Origin: Acidobacteriota bacterium
GTDB taxonomy: Bacteria > Acidobacteriota > Holophagae > Acanthopleuribacterales > Acanthopleuribacteraceae
Direction: 5' to 3'
NCBI GenBank assembly: GCA_002747255.1
Contig: PDUC01000025.1
Location: 112,801-176,800, forward strand
DNA length: 64,000 nucleotides
Made by a program: the position numbers and the translations under genes. Position 1 is the stretch's first letter, and every line of letters starts with the position of its first letter. This document shows, piece after piece, positions 1 to 8,243 of the stretch. The notes beneath the pieces were generated by a model. The model did not search any database. It was not told the DNA's origin and was given only the letters and a program-made list of their open reading frames with translations.

Positions 1-878
1 TGCTTGTGATCAGCAGACGATGACTGAGCGATGACACTGATTTCGGGTAGTTTGGCAACATAGCCTTTGGGAATTTTGCGTCCACTTTTGAGAATCTTCT
101 CGTTGAACTGCCTGTTGAGAATTAAAAAGTCGTGCTTAAACTGTTCTCTGTGCGCTTTCCCGAATCGCTCTGCCAGTTCGTTCAGGGATGTTGGCTTTCG
201 CGTAATGTAAAGTGTGAAGGGAATATAGGGCAGGTATTCGGGGTCGAGCCCGAATTTCTGCGGGTTGTTGGCGATATTGATAACGGCTGCAATTCTATTG
301 GTGTACTCTTGTGTTTCTTTGGCAAGGTACTTTCTGTAGTCGAGCCATTTCCGGCTGCCGCCCGCGCGCTTCATGGCTTTTTTCACGTTTCCGGGTCCGG
401 TGTTATAGGCGGCCAGAGCCGTGACCCAATCGCCGAATTGACTGTAGAGTTCACTTAGAAAAGATGCCGAAGCGTGACAGGCATAGTAGAATTCAAGGCG
501 TTCATCGATAAACCAATCGGGCCAGTTGCCGTCAACGTACAGGTTGTAACCACGCGCTGTCGGAGCGATGAACTGAAACAGACCGCAGGCTGCCGCAGGG
601 GAACGAGCTGTTTCATTGAAATTACTCTCCACAAGCACGATCCAGCCGATATCAGCGGGAATACCGTATTCCGAGAAAACCGACTCAATAGCAGGCATGA
701 ATCTGCCGCTTCGCTTCAACCCTCTCAATGTGTGGTTTTTGAGTTTGACAGAATAAACGCGTTCAAAATGTTTGACATCCTTGGGGTCAAGACCTTTAAG
801 TACCTGTGACTTGGCTGGCAGGGAAAACAAACAGATCGACAGAATGGAAGTAAAGATGAGAAGCAGAGACTTTTTCAT
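1..878 (-). CDS. Membrane-associated lytic murein transglycosylase, MltD-like (3' end off the window)
   Basis: Partial gene: about 292 codons are visible and the reading frame is still open at the left edge. The product should cleave the glycan strands of peptidoglycan in the periplasm and leave 1,6-anhydromuramic ends. A Sec signal peptide covers residues 1 to about 24. The SLT domain follows, with catalytic Glu84 in VESNFNETA, the SPAAACGLFQF substrate-groove motif near 93-103 and the classic ALAAYNTGPGNV motif near 154-165. Past residue 230 the region does not look like a clear LysM; any LysM repeats would lie off the edge. Its ATG overlaps the stop of the upstream SEDS gene in an ATGA, so the two are translationally coupled. 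The family (SLT, MltD-type) is secure; the exact paralogue is not. Confidence 0.9.
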   Translation of the reverse strand, partial: MKKSLLLIFTSILSICLFSLPAKSQVLKGLDPKDVKHFERVYSVKLKNHTLRGLKRSGRFMPAIESVFSEYGIPADIGWIVLVESNFNETARSPAAACGLFQFIAPTARGYNLYVDGNWPDWFIDERLEFYYACHASASFLSELYSQFGDWVTALAAYNTGPGNVKKAMKRAGGSRKWLDYRKYLAKETQEYTNRIAAVINIANNPQKFGLDPEYLPYIPFTLYITRKPTSLNELAERFGKAHREQFKHDFLILNRQFNEKILKSGRKIPKGYVAKLPEISVIAQSSSADHK

Positions 879-2479
879 GGTTGATCTCCTGTGGGTGTTA
901 CTTTGCGAACTCTCGAGGCCACTAAAGCCAGGGTAAAACAAAAGGCCAGCAGGTTGATGACCAAGCTGCTGCCGCCGGCTGATACAAAGGGCAGGGTTAA
1001 ACCGGAGAGAGGAAGAAAAGCCATGTTTCCCCCCATAATCAAAGCACCCTGAACCACGAATAAAAGGAATATTCCCAGTATAACGGTGGCATCACGGCGA
1101 CTTGCCGGCATGAGAAAACGCGAGGTTTGAAATCCCCTGAAGCAAAAAACAAAGAAAACAACCAGGAAGAGAGCCGTTCCAAGGAGCCCTTTTTCCGCCA
1201 CAATTAAAGAGAAGAGATAATCCGATTCAATGACGGGTATTTTATAAGCCTGACTCATGCCGGGCGTTGTTCCCCACAAACCTCCGGAGGCTTGAGCCCA
1301 AAGGCCTTTGGTCAATTGCCCGGAGTAATGGAGGGGATCCCAAAAGTCCATAATGCGGTGGTAGACCATGCTCGGGAAACGCGTAAAAAAGCTGATCAAC
1401 ACGCCCAGAGCGGTCATGGCGACAGCTCCTGAGAAGAGAGCCCAGCGTCCTGAGACGGTCAAAAACATAATAAGTGTCACAGCCAAGAGAACCAGCAAGG
1501 GACCAAGATCTCTCTGGAGCATCAGAACGGAAAAGAGCAAGCTGCAAATGATACACAGGGTGAGTAAGTTGGCTTTTAAATCTCGCTTTTGCAGGGTGAG
1601 AACGTGTTTCTGCAGGAAAACAGCCAAAACGAAAATAAACAGAATCTTGGCACCTTCAATGGGCTGAACGGTGAGCGGGCCGAGTTTGTACCACAGTTTT
1701 CGGCCGCCTGACACGGCTGTTCCGAAAAAGAAGGTTCCCGCAAGTAAGAGAACAGAGGCTATCAGGCATAAATAGGGGTAGTCCAGAATTTGGATTGCCC
1801 GCTTTCGGATTTTCGGGTGAAAAAGAAGCGTTCCGGCTAACACGCCGAGCAATAAATACACCACCTGATTAAAAGAGCTTTTTTGGGCTTGCAGTCTGTC
1901 GGGTCCCAAACGCGCCAGAAAGTAGACGCCCTGGTAAATCAGGAAGAAAAGCGCGGGTAGAAAGACCTCATCCACATCGGCCCATCTTTTCTTCGCTCGG
2001 TAAAAACCAAGCGTTATGAGGCCCAGCAGACCCCAGAGTAAAAGCATGTACTGAGTGAAGGAACTGAGGAAAGGCAGTGTCTTTTGGAAAAAGAGCAGAT
2101 TGGGGCTGGAAAAAATAAGGGGATCACGACTGGCAAAACCCAGCGGAAGTTGAACGCAGTACCAAAGACCAAACAACAGCCAGAGTGATAACAGCATGTT
2201 CTTTTCAAAGGTCTTTTTAGGTTGGCTGAAGAGCTGAACGAAGAGATAAAAACCCCAAACACCTTCGGCAGATTGAAGAAGCGTTCTCAGGAGATAAGTT
2301 CTGTTCTGCCGGGAAAAGACGAGCATGGTAAATTCATAAAACTGCCACAAGATCCATAAAATCAAAGCGATAAGGACAATGACAGCAACTTTCTTTACTT
2401 TGCTGGACCGGTTTTTTTTCATGAGGTGATAGAGCTTCGATATTAAAAGCTCTTTAGTGTTGGTTGATTTGGAATTCAT
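875..2479 (-). CDS. SEDS-family protein (FtsW/RodA/SpoVE type), putative peptidoglycan glycosyltransferase
   Basis: A 534-residue polytopic inner-membrane protein. The cytoplasmic N-terminus (about 30 residues, Lys/Arg rich) is followed by roughly twelve hydrophobic segments. The C-terminal signature LPLSGLTLPFVSAGGSSL is diagnostic for FtsW/RodA/SpoVE proteins, which polymerise lipid II with a partner class B PBP. It is longer than E. coli RodA (370) or FtsW (414), mainly through extra N-terminal membrane segments. It sits in a four-gene operon with ATGA overlaps on both sides, between a Ser/Thr kinase and a lytic transglycosylase, and has no PBP partner beside it. Whether it acts in division, elongation or another process cannot be decided from the sequence. 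Confidence 0.88.
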   Translation of the reverse strand: MNSKSTNTKELLISKLYHLMKKNRSSKVKKVAVIVLIALILWILWQFYEFTMLVFSRQNRTYLLRTLLQSAEGVWGFYLFVQLFSQPKKTFEKNMLLSLWLLFGLWYCVQLPLGFASRDPLIFSSPNLLFFQKTLPFLSSFTQYMLLLWGLLGLITLGFYRAKKRWADVDEVFLPALFFLIYQGVYFLARLGPDRLQAQKSSFNQVVYLLLGVLAGTLLFHPKIRKRAIQILDYPYLCLIASVLLLAGTFFFGTAVSGGRKLWYKLGPLTVQPIEGAKILFIFVLAVFLQKHVLTLQKRDLKANLLTLCIICSLLFSVLMLQRDLGPLLVLLAVTLIMFLTVSGRWALFSGAVAMTALGVLISFFTRFPSMVYHRIMDFWDPLHYSGQLTKGLWAQASGGLWGTTPGMSQAYKIPVIESDYLFSLIVAEKGLLGTALFLVVFFVFCFRGFQTSRFLMPASRRDATVILGIFLLFVVQGALIMGGNMAFLPLSGLTLPFVSAGGSSLVINLLAFCFTLALVASRVRKVTPTGDQP

Positions 2480-3909
2480 TTGCTCTCCCTTTTTGGACGA
2501 ATGACGCAGAGTATCCGGAAAGGCGAAGCACTGTTGACGGGCTCAAATCGCTCTGTCCCGCCGAGGCCGGGTCCAATCAATGCCAGTGATTCAGTCTTCT
2601 TTTCACTTAACCAGAATTGAAGAATGGGGTTGGGCAGTTGAATGTGTTTGGCTTGTTCTCTGTTTGGAAGGTGGAAGCCAAGTTGTGAAGCGAATAATGC
2701 CGCCTGTTCCCAGCTAATTTGCGCGGTCATGGACGATGCGTACACGCATGCAGTCAGCTCAGTTGCAAGCCCGTTTGGCCAGTTTGTCTGTGTTTCTTTA
2801 AAACGGGTTACCGTTTCAATGTTGGGGAACGCGTACTCAAAGGTTTCTTCTTCCAACCAGTTCAACGAATCGTAAAGCGAGGGCGGGGGTTCTCCCATGT
2901 ACACAGCTTGAGCAGGCTGAAGGCCGTTTCTCGCTTCAAGAAAAGAGGCGTAAGTTGCCTCTTTCGACAGGTAGGAAATAGAAGTCGTTATGGTGCGGGT
3001 TTCTTTGATGACACGACGTAAGTTATTGGCCAGAAGAGAGAAAGAACCCGAATCCCGGGAAAAGGAAGGCGGTTCACCCGATGGCATGATTATGGGCTTA
3101 ATGGAATGCAGCAGATCGGCCGGACAATCTTCAACCAGTGTTTGCAAAGGTGAAGCAAGACCGTTGGGATCGCGTTCTTTGATCCAGCCCAACAGGCAGA
3201 TAACACAGGAATAGACATCCTGCAGGTCATTCCTCAACCGCTCTTTTCCCCTAAGTCTTTCCGGCTCGATGTATCGATAGCCTGGCTTACCTCCGGGAAT
3301 GGCCTCGACAATGGGTTCATAGATATGATGGGCCAGGCCGAAGTCGGCCAGTTTCAGCGAACCCGAATGGGTTATTAAAATGTTGTCGAGCGTGATATCG
3401 CGGTGGTAAATGCCTTCCTGTTGAAGAGCTGCCAGCAGATCCACAACGGGAAGGAACCGGCGTATTTTTTCCTGCCAATCCAGGGACTCAGTAAAAGGCG
3501 ATTCAGAAGGTTGTGAGATGGCATCTAAAAGTGAGCCATCCGGGATGCAGTCCATGATAAAAGCCTGGAAATTACTGTGCAGATCCAGCACATCGATAGC
3601 TGCATCGAATTCCTTGAATGCGACCATAATTCGCGCTTCCTGTTCCAGGAACTTCTTCCATTGACCGTGAGTCAGATTCTGGAACTTGGAGTCTTCCGTG
3701 ACGGCAGGTTGTACGGCAGAGAGAAGATACTTGAGAACAGCGGGTTGTCCTGTTGCAGTCCAGCGTATTTTCACCGCTCTACCGCAGCCGCCAACCCCAA
3801 TTTGACCGAGAATCCGGTGATGGAAGCCGGGCCACAGGAGTTGTATTTCCTTTTCAATTGCAGATGGAGAGTCTTGTGAATTTGTGTGGATTTCAGTTCC
3901 TGTCATCAT
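2476..3909 (-). CDS. Eukaryote-like Ser/Thr protein kinase with a degenerate FGE-like C-terminal region
   Basis: The 477-residue protein has an N-terminal kinase domain (about 30-290): glycine-rich loop GQIGVGGCG near 35-43, ATP lysine in VLKYL (K60), alphaC Glu near 91, catalytic loop HRDITLDNIL (H169, D171) and DFG at 189-191, followed by a GKPGYRYIEPERL activation/P+1 segment. All catalytic residues are present, so it is probably active, although the catalytic-loop Lys of HRDLK is Thr. No transmembrane segment is obvious, so it is likely cytosolic. The last 100 residues (WPNGLATELTAC..., LGFHLPNREQA, SPFRILCVIRP) resemble a decayed formylglycine-generating/SUMF1 fold; this is inference. 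It overlaps the SEDS gene by ATGA, which suggests it phosphorylates envelope-growth proteins. Confidence 0.87.
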   Translation of the reverse strand: MMTGTEIHTNSQDSPSAIEKEIQLLWPGFHHRILGQIGVGGCGRAVKIRWTATGQPAVLKYLLSAVQPAVTEDSKFQNLTHGQWKKFLEQEARIMVAFKEFDAAIDVLDLHSNFQAFIMDCIPDGSLLDAISQPSESPFTESLDWQEKIRRFLPVVDLLAALQQEGIYHRDITLDNILITHSGSLKLADFGLAHHIYEPIVEAIPGGKPGYRYIEPERLRGKERLRNDLQDVYSCVICLLGWIKERDPNGLASPLQTLVEDCPADLLHSIKPIIMPSGEPPSFSRDSGSFSLLANNLRRVIKETRTITTSISYLSKEATYASFLEARNGLQPAQAVYMGEPPPSLYDSLNWLEEETFEYAFPNIETVTRFKETQTNWPNGLATELTACVYASSMTAQISWEQAALFASQLGFHLPNREQAKHIQLPNPILQFWLSEKKTESLALIGPGLGGTERFEPVNSASPFRILCVIRPKRESK

Positions 3910-3921
3910 GTCCTCTTTCTT

Positions 3922-5073
3922 TTACTTGAATTGGTAAACGAGAATGTTGGGGCCGCGCCGGGTGTGATCTGGAAACGCAATCTGGGCTTGTTCACCGGGG
4001 ATACTCAATCCCTCCAGAAAGTGAGCCAGATAAATGGTTTGATCGCTGTAAGAGAGCGTTAGTCTGCTGCGGCCAAACTTGTTCACCTCTACGATTTGAA
4101 TATGGTTGGCCCAACGGTGCAATTTCAGCGCCGCTTTTACTTTTTCAACAAACGCGGTGCTGGGTGTGTTTTCAATGATTAATTCCACCTTTCGCTGATG
4201 GTTGCTGAGGTATTTCGTAAGTGCCCGGGTCAGCCATTGACCCAGATCCTTGCCTGCTCGCACCAGCGCCTTTTCCGATGCTGAGTCCAGGCTGGTGGTG
4301 TCAAAACCCGAGAGACGGTCAAACGACTTTTCCGCGACTATAAGCCCGCTGTCACCTAAAAAGACGCGAATACTTCCAAAAGCAGAGGCGGCATGGGCTT
4401 TGCTGAGTTCTTTCATTCCATAGGGGTTGATGGATTGGGAGGTATTAGAGGGGGAGACATCTGCCTGCACAACCACCACCAGTCCGGCCAGCAGAGCATG
4501 GGTGAAGGCCATCAGTTTTTCCTGTTCACTTGTCCGGTTTGAGCCGTGTTCCGCCAGCCAGAAAGATTGGAAATGGGTTTCATCCAGCACATCAAAGCCC
4601 GCTTTTTTGAGTTTTTCTTTCAGCCTTTCACCCACAATTTGCTGTGGAATGAGATGACCGTCGATGCGCTCTTCGGTTAAGACGATGATACGCGTTTGAC
4701 CCATTAGCTCTTTAATTTTGAGTTTCGCTTTGCCTTTTTCGACGGTGGCTTCGATACAGACGTTGTAGAGCTCGCCGTTTTGCTGTTCACTGAGAACTCT
4801 TTCACTCGAGATGTGGCCGGAAGTTTTGAGTTCCAGCAGGCTTTCAACGATGAGTTCGTTTTGCAAAATGGTCTCACTGGCAAGTTCAATGCCCACTGCT
4901 TTTTCAATGGCCCTGGTTCTGGCATCCAGCAGAGCTGAACGGCGAGCTGAAGCGCGATCCTTGTTGAGAACAATACTTTCCCCGCATGTTTGAACACGTT
5001 GTCCCGCCCAGATAGAGAGGGAACAAAGAATCAGAAAAATGGATACAAACCGTTTAACTTGTTTACTCTGCAT
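3922..5073 (-). CDS. Secreted protein with an N-terminal FlgT/LPP20-like domain
   Basis: I chose the start at 5073 because AGGAGG lies 8 bases upstream and the product (383 aa) then begins with a clean signal peptide (QVKRFVSIFLILCSLSIWAG). A longer frame opens at 5139, but would place 22 charged residues before the signal. Residues about 25-115 match the pattern of FlgT-N/LPP20 domains: SARRSALLDARTRAIEKAVG, then a beta-rich segment ending VCIEATVEKGKAKLK. The C-terminal two thirds (GQTRIIVLTEERIDG onward) resembles the alpha/beta middle domain seen in FlgT and curli-CsgG-like proteins, but I cannot assign it firmly. It is first in the operon with the kinase and SEDS gene, 12 bases before the kinase start. 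The role is unknown; an envelope or outer-membrane function is likely. Confidence 0.75.
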   Translation of the reverse strand: MQSKQVKRFVSIFLILCSLSIWAGQRVQTCGESIVLNKDRASARRSALLDARTRAIEKAVGIELASETILQNELIVESLLELKTSGHISSERVLSEQQNGELYNVCIEATVEKGKAKLKIKELMGQTRIIVLTEERIDGHLIPQQIVGERLKEKLKKAGFDVLDETHFQSFWLAEHGSNRTSEQEKLMAFTHALLAGLVVVVQADVSPSNTSQSINPYGMKELSKAHAASAFGSIRVFLGDSGLIVAEKSFDRLSGFDTTSLDSASEKALVRAGKDLGQWLTRALTKYLSNHQRKVELIIENTPSTAFVEKVKAALKLHRWANHIQIVEVNKFGRSRLTLSYSDQTIYLAHFLEGLSIPGEQAQIAFPDHTRRGPNILVYQFK

Positions 5074-5311
5074 AAATAGCCCTCCTGTAGAAAATCGGGA
5101 TTTTTTCTTTTTTGCTTTGTAAGAATCAATCATGTTCAACTCCCGCTGAGTTATTGGAATGGTGGCTCAATCATAACATATCTGAAAGGTTCCAGTCCGA
5201 AAAGTGATATTCAATAGTTGGGAGATACCCAAGGGCTTGATGTGATGGCGTTTTTCGAGTTAGTCGGGTTGTTTTTCCCCACCGGGTTACGCCTCGTGCA
5301 AGCGTAAAGAC

Positions 5312-5941
5312 TTAGTTTAACCGCAACTCCTGGCCAACCTTAATGCGGTTGCCCCTGATGGCGTTGAAGCGAATTAAGTTCTGAACCGAAGTACGGTGCT
5401 TCTTTGCAATGGCGATGAGCGTTTCACCTTTGACAACCCGGTGAGTTTGAAAGTTGGCTGCTGGCATTTTGATGACCTTGCCGACTCGAGGTGTGAATCT
5501 CCCGCCGTTGTGATCGAGAATTTCCTTCACCGATACACCGTACTTTGCACTGAGGACATTCAGTGTCTCACCCGGTGTGACCGGATGATCACTCCAAACT
5601 TTCTTTTCTTGCTGATTCGGGATGGGCTTTTTTTCAGGTACAGGCTTATCCTGTTCGGGCTCTTCTCCTGGTTCCGGGGTGGCAGCGGCATGGGTTTGAG
5701 TGACTGTTTTGGTTGGAACCTCTTTCACGACAGGATGCTGTGCCTCCGTTTTAAAGCTCCTGTCAACAAGTATGCCAACCGCGATGCCCAGTAAAAAAAT
5801 AGCCAGGAACTTGAAAAGAGTCGCAGGTTGAAAGCGTGTGCGCTGGTTTGAATTCAGGGTGTCTGCCGGGCGGTCTCCCATAATGGGATCCTTCTTGAGT
5901 TGAGCTGTTTCGTAATCATAAGGCAGTGTTTTATTTCTCAT
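5312..5941 (-). CDS. Single-pass membrane protein with two LysM domains
   Basis: The start at 5941 is preferred because AGGAGA sits 7 bases upstream; a GTG ten codons earlier (5971) is possible. The 209-residue product has a 40-residue cytoplasmic N-terminus, one membrane segment (about 41-58, TLFKFLAIFLLGIAVGILV), a Pro/Glu/Lys-rich periplasmic linker (about 70-115) and two LysM repeats (about 119-160 and 167-208), the second ending KVGQELRLN. LysM modules bind N-acetylglucosamine in peptidoglycan. No catalytic domain is present, so it is probably a wall-anchoring or scaffold protein, or a partner for a hydrolase. It is monocistronic, lying 238 bases upstream of the kinase/SEDS operon on the same strand. 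Specific function is unknown. Confidence 0.85.
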   Translation of the reverse strand: MRNKTLPYDYETAQLKKDPIMGDRPADTLNSNQRTRFQPATLFKFLAIFLLGIAVGILVDRSFKTEAQHPVVKEVPTKTVTQTHAAATPEPGEEPEQDKPVPEKKPIPNQQEKKVWSDHPVTPGETLNVLSAKYGVSVKEILDHNGGRFTPRVGKVIKMPAANFQTHRVVKGETLIAIAKKHRTSVQNLIRFNAIRGNRIKVGQELRLN

Positions 5942-6100
5942 GGCTGTCTCTCCTTGTTTTCGTGCAGTCACCTATAGAGATGTCAATGGGCAAAAAAACT
6001 TACCGGGTTTGACACAAAATTATTCATTTATTCCGCAAAAAAACAAAAAAGAGTGTTGAGTTTCTTCTGGTGCGTTCAATTTAAGCAGAATTCACCTCGT

Positions 6101-6913
6101 TTAGAGGGTCTTTGCCCTCAGGCCCTTCTCCACAATTTTGTTCAGCGCAAACGATGCAGCCACCAGACCGAAAGTGGCTGTAACGCACATGGACTGGCCC
6201 AGTCCTCCCTCACAGCCCAGCATAGTGCCTTCCTTTTCCGGCGCGCGCTTGCTGCTGATGCTGCCGTCGGGCTGAGGGTAACGCACCTGTTCGCAGGAAT
6301 AAACACAGCGAATGCCGAATCTGCGTTTGGGATTGCTGGAAAATCCGTAGTATCTTCTCAGAAAAGAGCGCACTTTGGCCAGCAAGGGATCGTTGCGTGT
6401 TCTGTTGAGGTCTTTAATGGCCACGGCGGTGGGATCGGTTTTTCCGGCGGCACCACCGGCACACATAATGGGTATTTTCTTTCGGCTGCAGTAATGGATC
6501 ATGGCGGCTTTGTGCTTGACGCTGTCGATGGCATCGATCACGTAATCGAGATCTTCCGGCAGGTAATGTAACGTGTGTTTTGAGATTAAATCGTGAATGA
6601 TGTGAACACGGCAGCGGGGATTGATTTCTGCAATGCGATCCGCCATGACCTCGACCTTTGGTTTGCCGAAAGTGGAGGTAAGAGCGTGCAATTGCCGATT
6701 GGTATTGGACGGGCAGATGGCGTCCATGTCAACAAGGGTTAGCTGACCAACGCCCGCCCGGGCCAATGCCTCCGCTGCCCATGAACCCACACCGCCCAGG
6801 CCCACTACTGCTATGTGGGCTTGAACAATGAATTCATATCCCGGTGTGCCATACAGTCTGCGCGATCCATCCAATCGGTTTTCCATTTGCTGCTTGTGCT
6901 CCTGCTGTGTCAT
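6101..6913 (-). CDS. tcdA: tRNA threonylcarbamoyladenosine dehydratase
   Basis: E1/ThiF/MoeB-family ATP-dependent enzyme that cyclises t6A37 of tRNA to ct6A. The Rossmann nucleotide-binding motif VVGLGGVGSWAAEALARAG, the VDMDAICPSNTNRQLHAL segment and IDAIDSVKHKAAMI are all characteristic of TcdA (formerly YgdL/CsdL). Length (about 270 aa) matches E. coli TcdA (268). Start choice is uncertain: ATG codons at 6934, 6913 and 6886 are all in frame, and none has a strong Shine-Dalgarno; 6913 gives the N-terminal length closest to the family. A hydrophobic C-terminal helix (CVTATFGLVAASFALNKIV) is also typical. It stands alone; the next upstream gene is separated by a perfect dyad at 6968-7008. Confidence 0.92.
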   Translation of the reverse strand: MTQQEHKQQMENRLDGSRRLYGTPGYEFIVQAHIAVVGLGGVGSWAAEALARAGVGQLTLVDMDAICPSNTNRQLHALTSTFGKPKVEVMADRIAEINPRCRVHIIHDLISKHTLHYLPEDLDYVIDAIDSVKHKAAMIHYCSRKKIPIMCAGGAAGKTDPTAVAIKDLNRTRNDPLLAKVRSFLRRYYGFSSNPKRRFGIRCVYSCEQVRYPQPDGSISSKRAPEKEGTMLGCEGGLGQSMCVTATFGLVAASFALNKIVEKGLRAKTL

Positions 6914-6967
6914 CAGACAGAAAAACCCTAGCATGTGCAGTGCCGGAATTCAATTCCCGATTGTCAT

Positions 6968-7008
6968 CTGTATGACGTCAAAGGGTAAAAGTAGCTGACG
7001 TCATACAG
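6968..7008. repeat. Perfect 13-bp inverted repeat, arms contain TGACGTCA
   Basis: CTGTATGACGTCA at 6968-6980 and its exact complement at 6996-7008 are separated by 15 bases. Each arm itself holds the palindrome TGACGTCA. It lies between the end of the helical-repeat gene and the start of tcdA (both minus). There is no T-run after it on either strand, so a simple intrinsic terminator is not supported; a dimeric-regulator operator pair or an mRNA-end hairpin are the alternatives. Confidence 0.6.
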
Positions 7009-7029
7009 GTATGACTGAAGTGAGATGCA

Positions 7030-7953
7030 TTAGCTCTTTTGCAATATTCTCGATTTCATAATCGCATTCCCTTCATCCTCAATAGCCTCACCGTCAATAC
7101 AGTTTAGAATCAGATAGTTGTCATAGGCTTCATTAAGGTTGTTGCTTCCGCTGTCTAAATAGTTCTCAAACATTTCTACTGTAATATCATTCTGATTGGG
7201 TGTAACCAGCCCATTTTCAAATAAATATCTGTATTGCAGGTATTTCTTTTTTATATTGTTGGGTACAAAACCAATACTTGACAGTGTTTCGAAAAAATCT
7301 TCAAAATACAACTTTGAATTGTCGGCATCGCCAAGAAGATACGCAATAGTAAACCTGTATTCAAGAATTTGGAGATGAGTAGTTAGAGACCATATGTGAG
7401 TTAAATGAAAAAAGTAAGGATTGGCTAAAGCTGAATCTAAATACTCAATAGCCGTTTCATAATCATTCATCATGACTGATAATTTTGCTATCTGATGGCA
7501 GGCAATAATTTCCCTGTAAGTATCATCAGCAATGGATTGCATTATTTTGTATTCCTGAATCGCTTTAGGAAGCAACCCCGCAATTTCGAACGCCTTGCCT
7601 CTTCTTCTCAGCGTGGCAGTGTACTCAACGACACCGTAGGAATCTGAAAAAGTTCCTTTATCAAAAGCGTTCTTTAACATGTCAAGATAGTCTTCAGATA
7701 CTTTTAAATAGCGATACAAAGCGACAATGGATTCACTGGGCTCTGTGCTGCGTCCCCTTAGATTGTCAAGTTCTTCTTTGGAGTAGGGCTTTGATTCTTT
7801 AACTTTCTGGAAGGCATTAAGAACAGTATGAGCTTGTTCAGCAAGTGTTGCAGCCGGTTTAATTTCATTGATTTCTTTTATAAACTGGCCGTTTACTCTA
7901 ATGTTTTGGTCAGATTGAAACAGAATGGAAAAAACGATTATAATGTTCAACAT
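7030..7953 (-). CDS. Secreted helical-repeat (TPR-like) protein of unknown function
   Basis: I do not recognise a named family. The 307-residue product opens with a hydrophobic stretch (MLNIIIVFSILFQS) that is a possible signal peptide, then is almost wholly alpha-helical with Tyr/Leu/Ala-spaced TPR-like pairs, for example GLLPKAIQEYKIMQSIADD and MMNDYETAIEYLDSALANP near the middle. AGGAGG lies 11 bases before the ATG. Codon usage is more AT-rich than the neighbours, which hints at recent acquisition. A strong candidate promoter with a palindrome between its -35 and -10 lies about 165 bases upstream (8118-8147), so the gene is probably under dedicated repressor control. It could be a lipoprotein-less periplasmic scaffold; nothing in context gives a pathway. 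Confidence 0.7.
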   Translation of the reverse strand: MLNIIIVFSILFQSDQNIRVNGQFIKEINEIKPAATLAEQAHTVLNAFQKVKESKPYSKEELDNLRGRSTEPSESIVALYRYLKVSEDYLDMLKNAFDKGTFSDSYGVVEYTATLRRRGKAFEIAGLLPKAIQEYKIMQSIADDTYREIIACHQIAKLSVMMNDYETAIEYLDSALANPYFFHLTHIWSLTTHLQILEYRFTIAYLLGDADNSKLYFEDFFETLSSIGFVPNNIKKKYLQYRYLFENGLVTPNQNDITVEMFENYLDSGSNNLNEAYDNYLILNCIDGEAIEDEGNAIMKSRILQKS

Positions 7954-8116
7954 GGTATGAAAGACCTCCTAATGACCCGGCAAATCACAAGTCCTGGAAC
8001 ACTTGCTGTAAAAAAAGCAGGAAAAAACAATACAAATGTTTGTCCGCATAAAGATACAGCTCTCTTTGTTTCAACTTGAAAATAGTTTTTGATTTATTGA
8101 TACAATTGCCATCACA

Positions 8117-8147
8117 AAGCATACACGATACACCGTATGCTTGTCAA
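8117..8147 (-). promoter_or_regulatory. Sigma70-type promoter with embedded palindromic operator
   Basis: On the minus strand a perfect -35 TTGACA (8147-8142) and a -10 TATGCT (8123-8118) are 18 bases apart. The spacer and -10 are covered by a perfect 8-bp inverted repeat, AAGCATAC (8117-8124 on plus) and GTATGCTT (8135-8142), with a 10-base centre. A repressor bound here would block RNA polymerase directly. Transcription would run toward the gene starting at 7953, leaving a leader of about 155 bases. Confidence 0.55.
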
Positions 8148-8243
8148 CAAAGGCTGAGCAGTCAAAAAAACTACCTGACTATTACAACAGGTTGGCATAA
8201 GATAACAGACATCATTTTCCTGTTCCCTTGACAGGCGTTTGTT

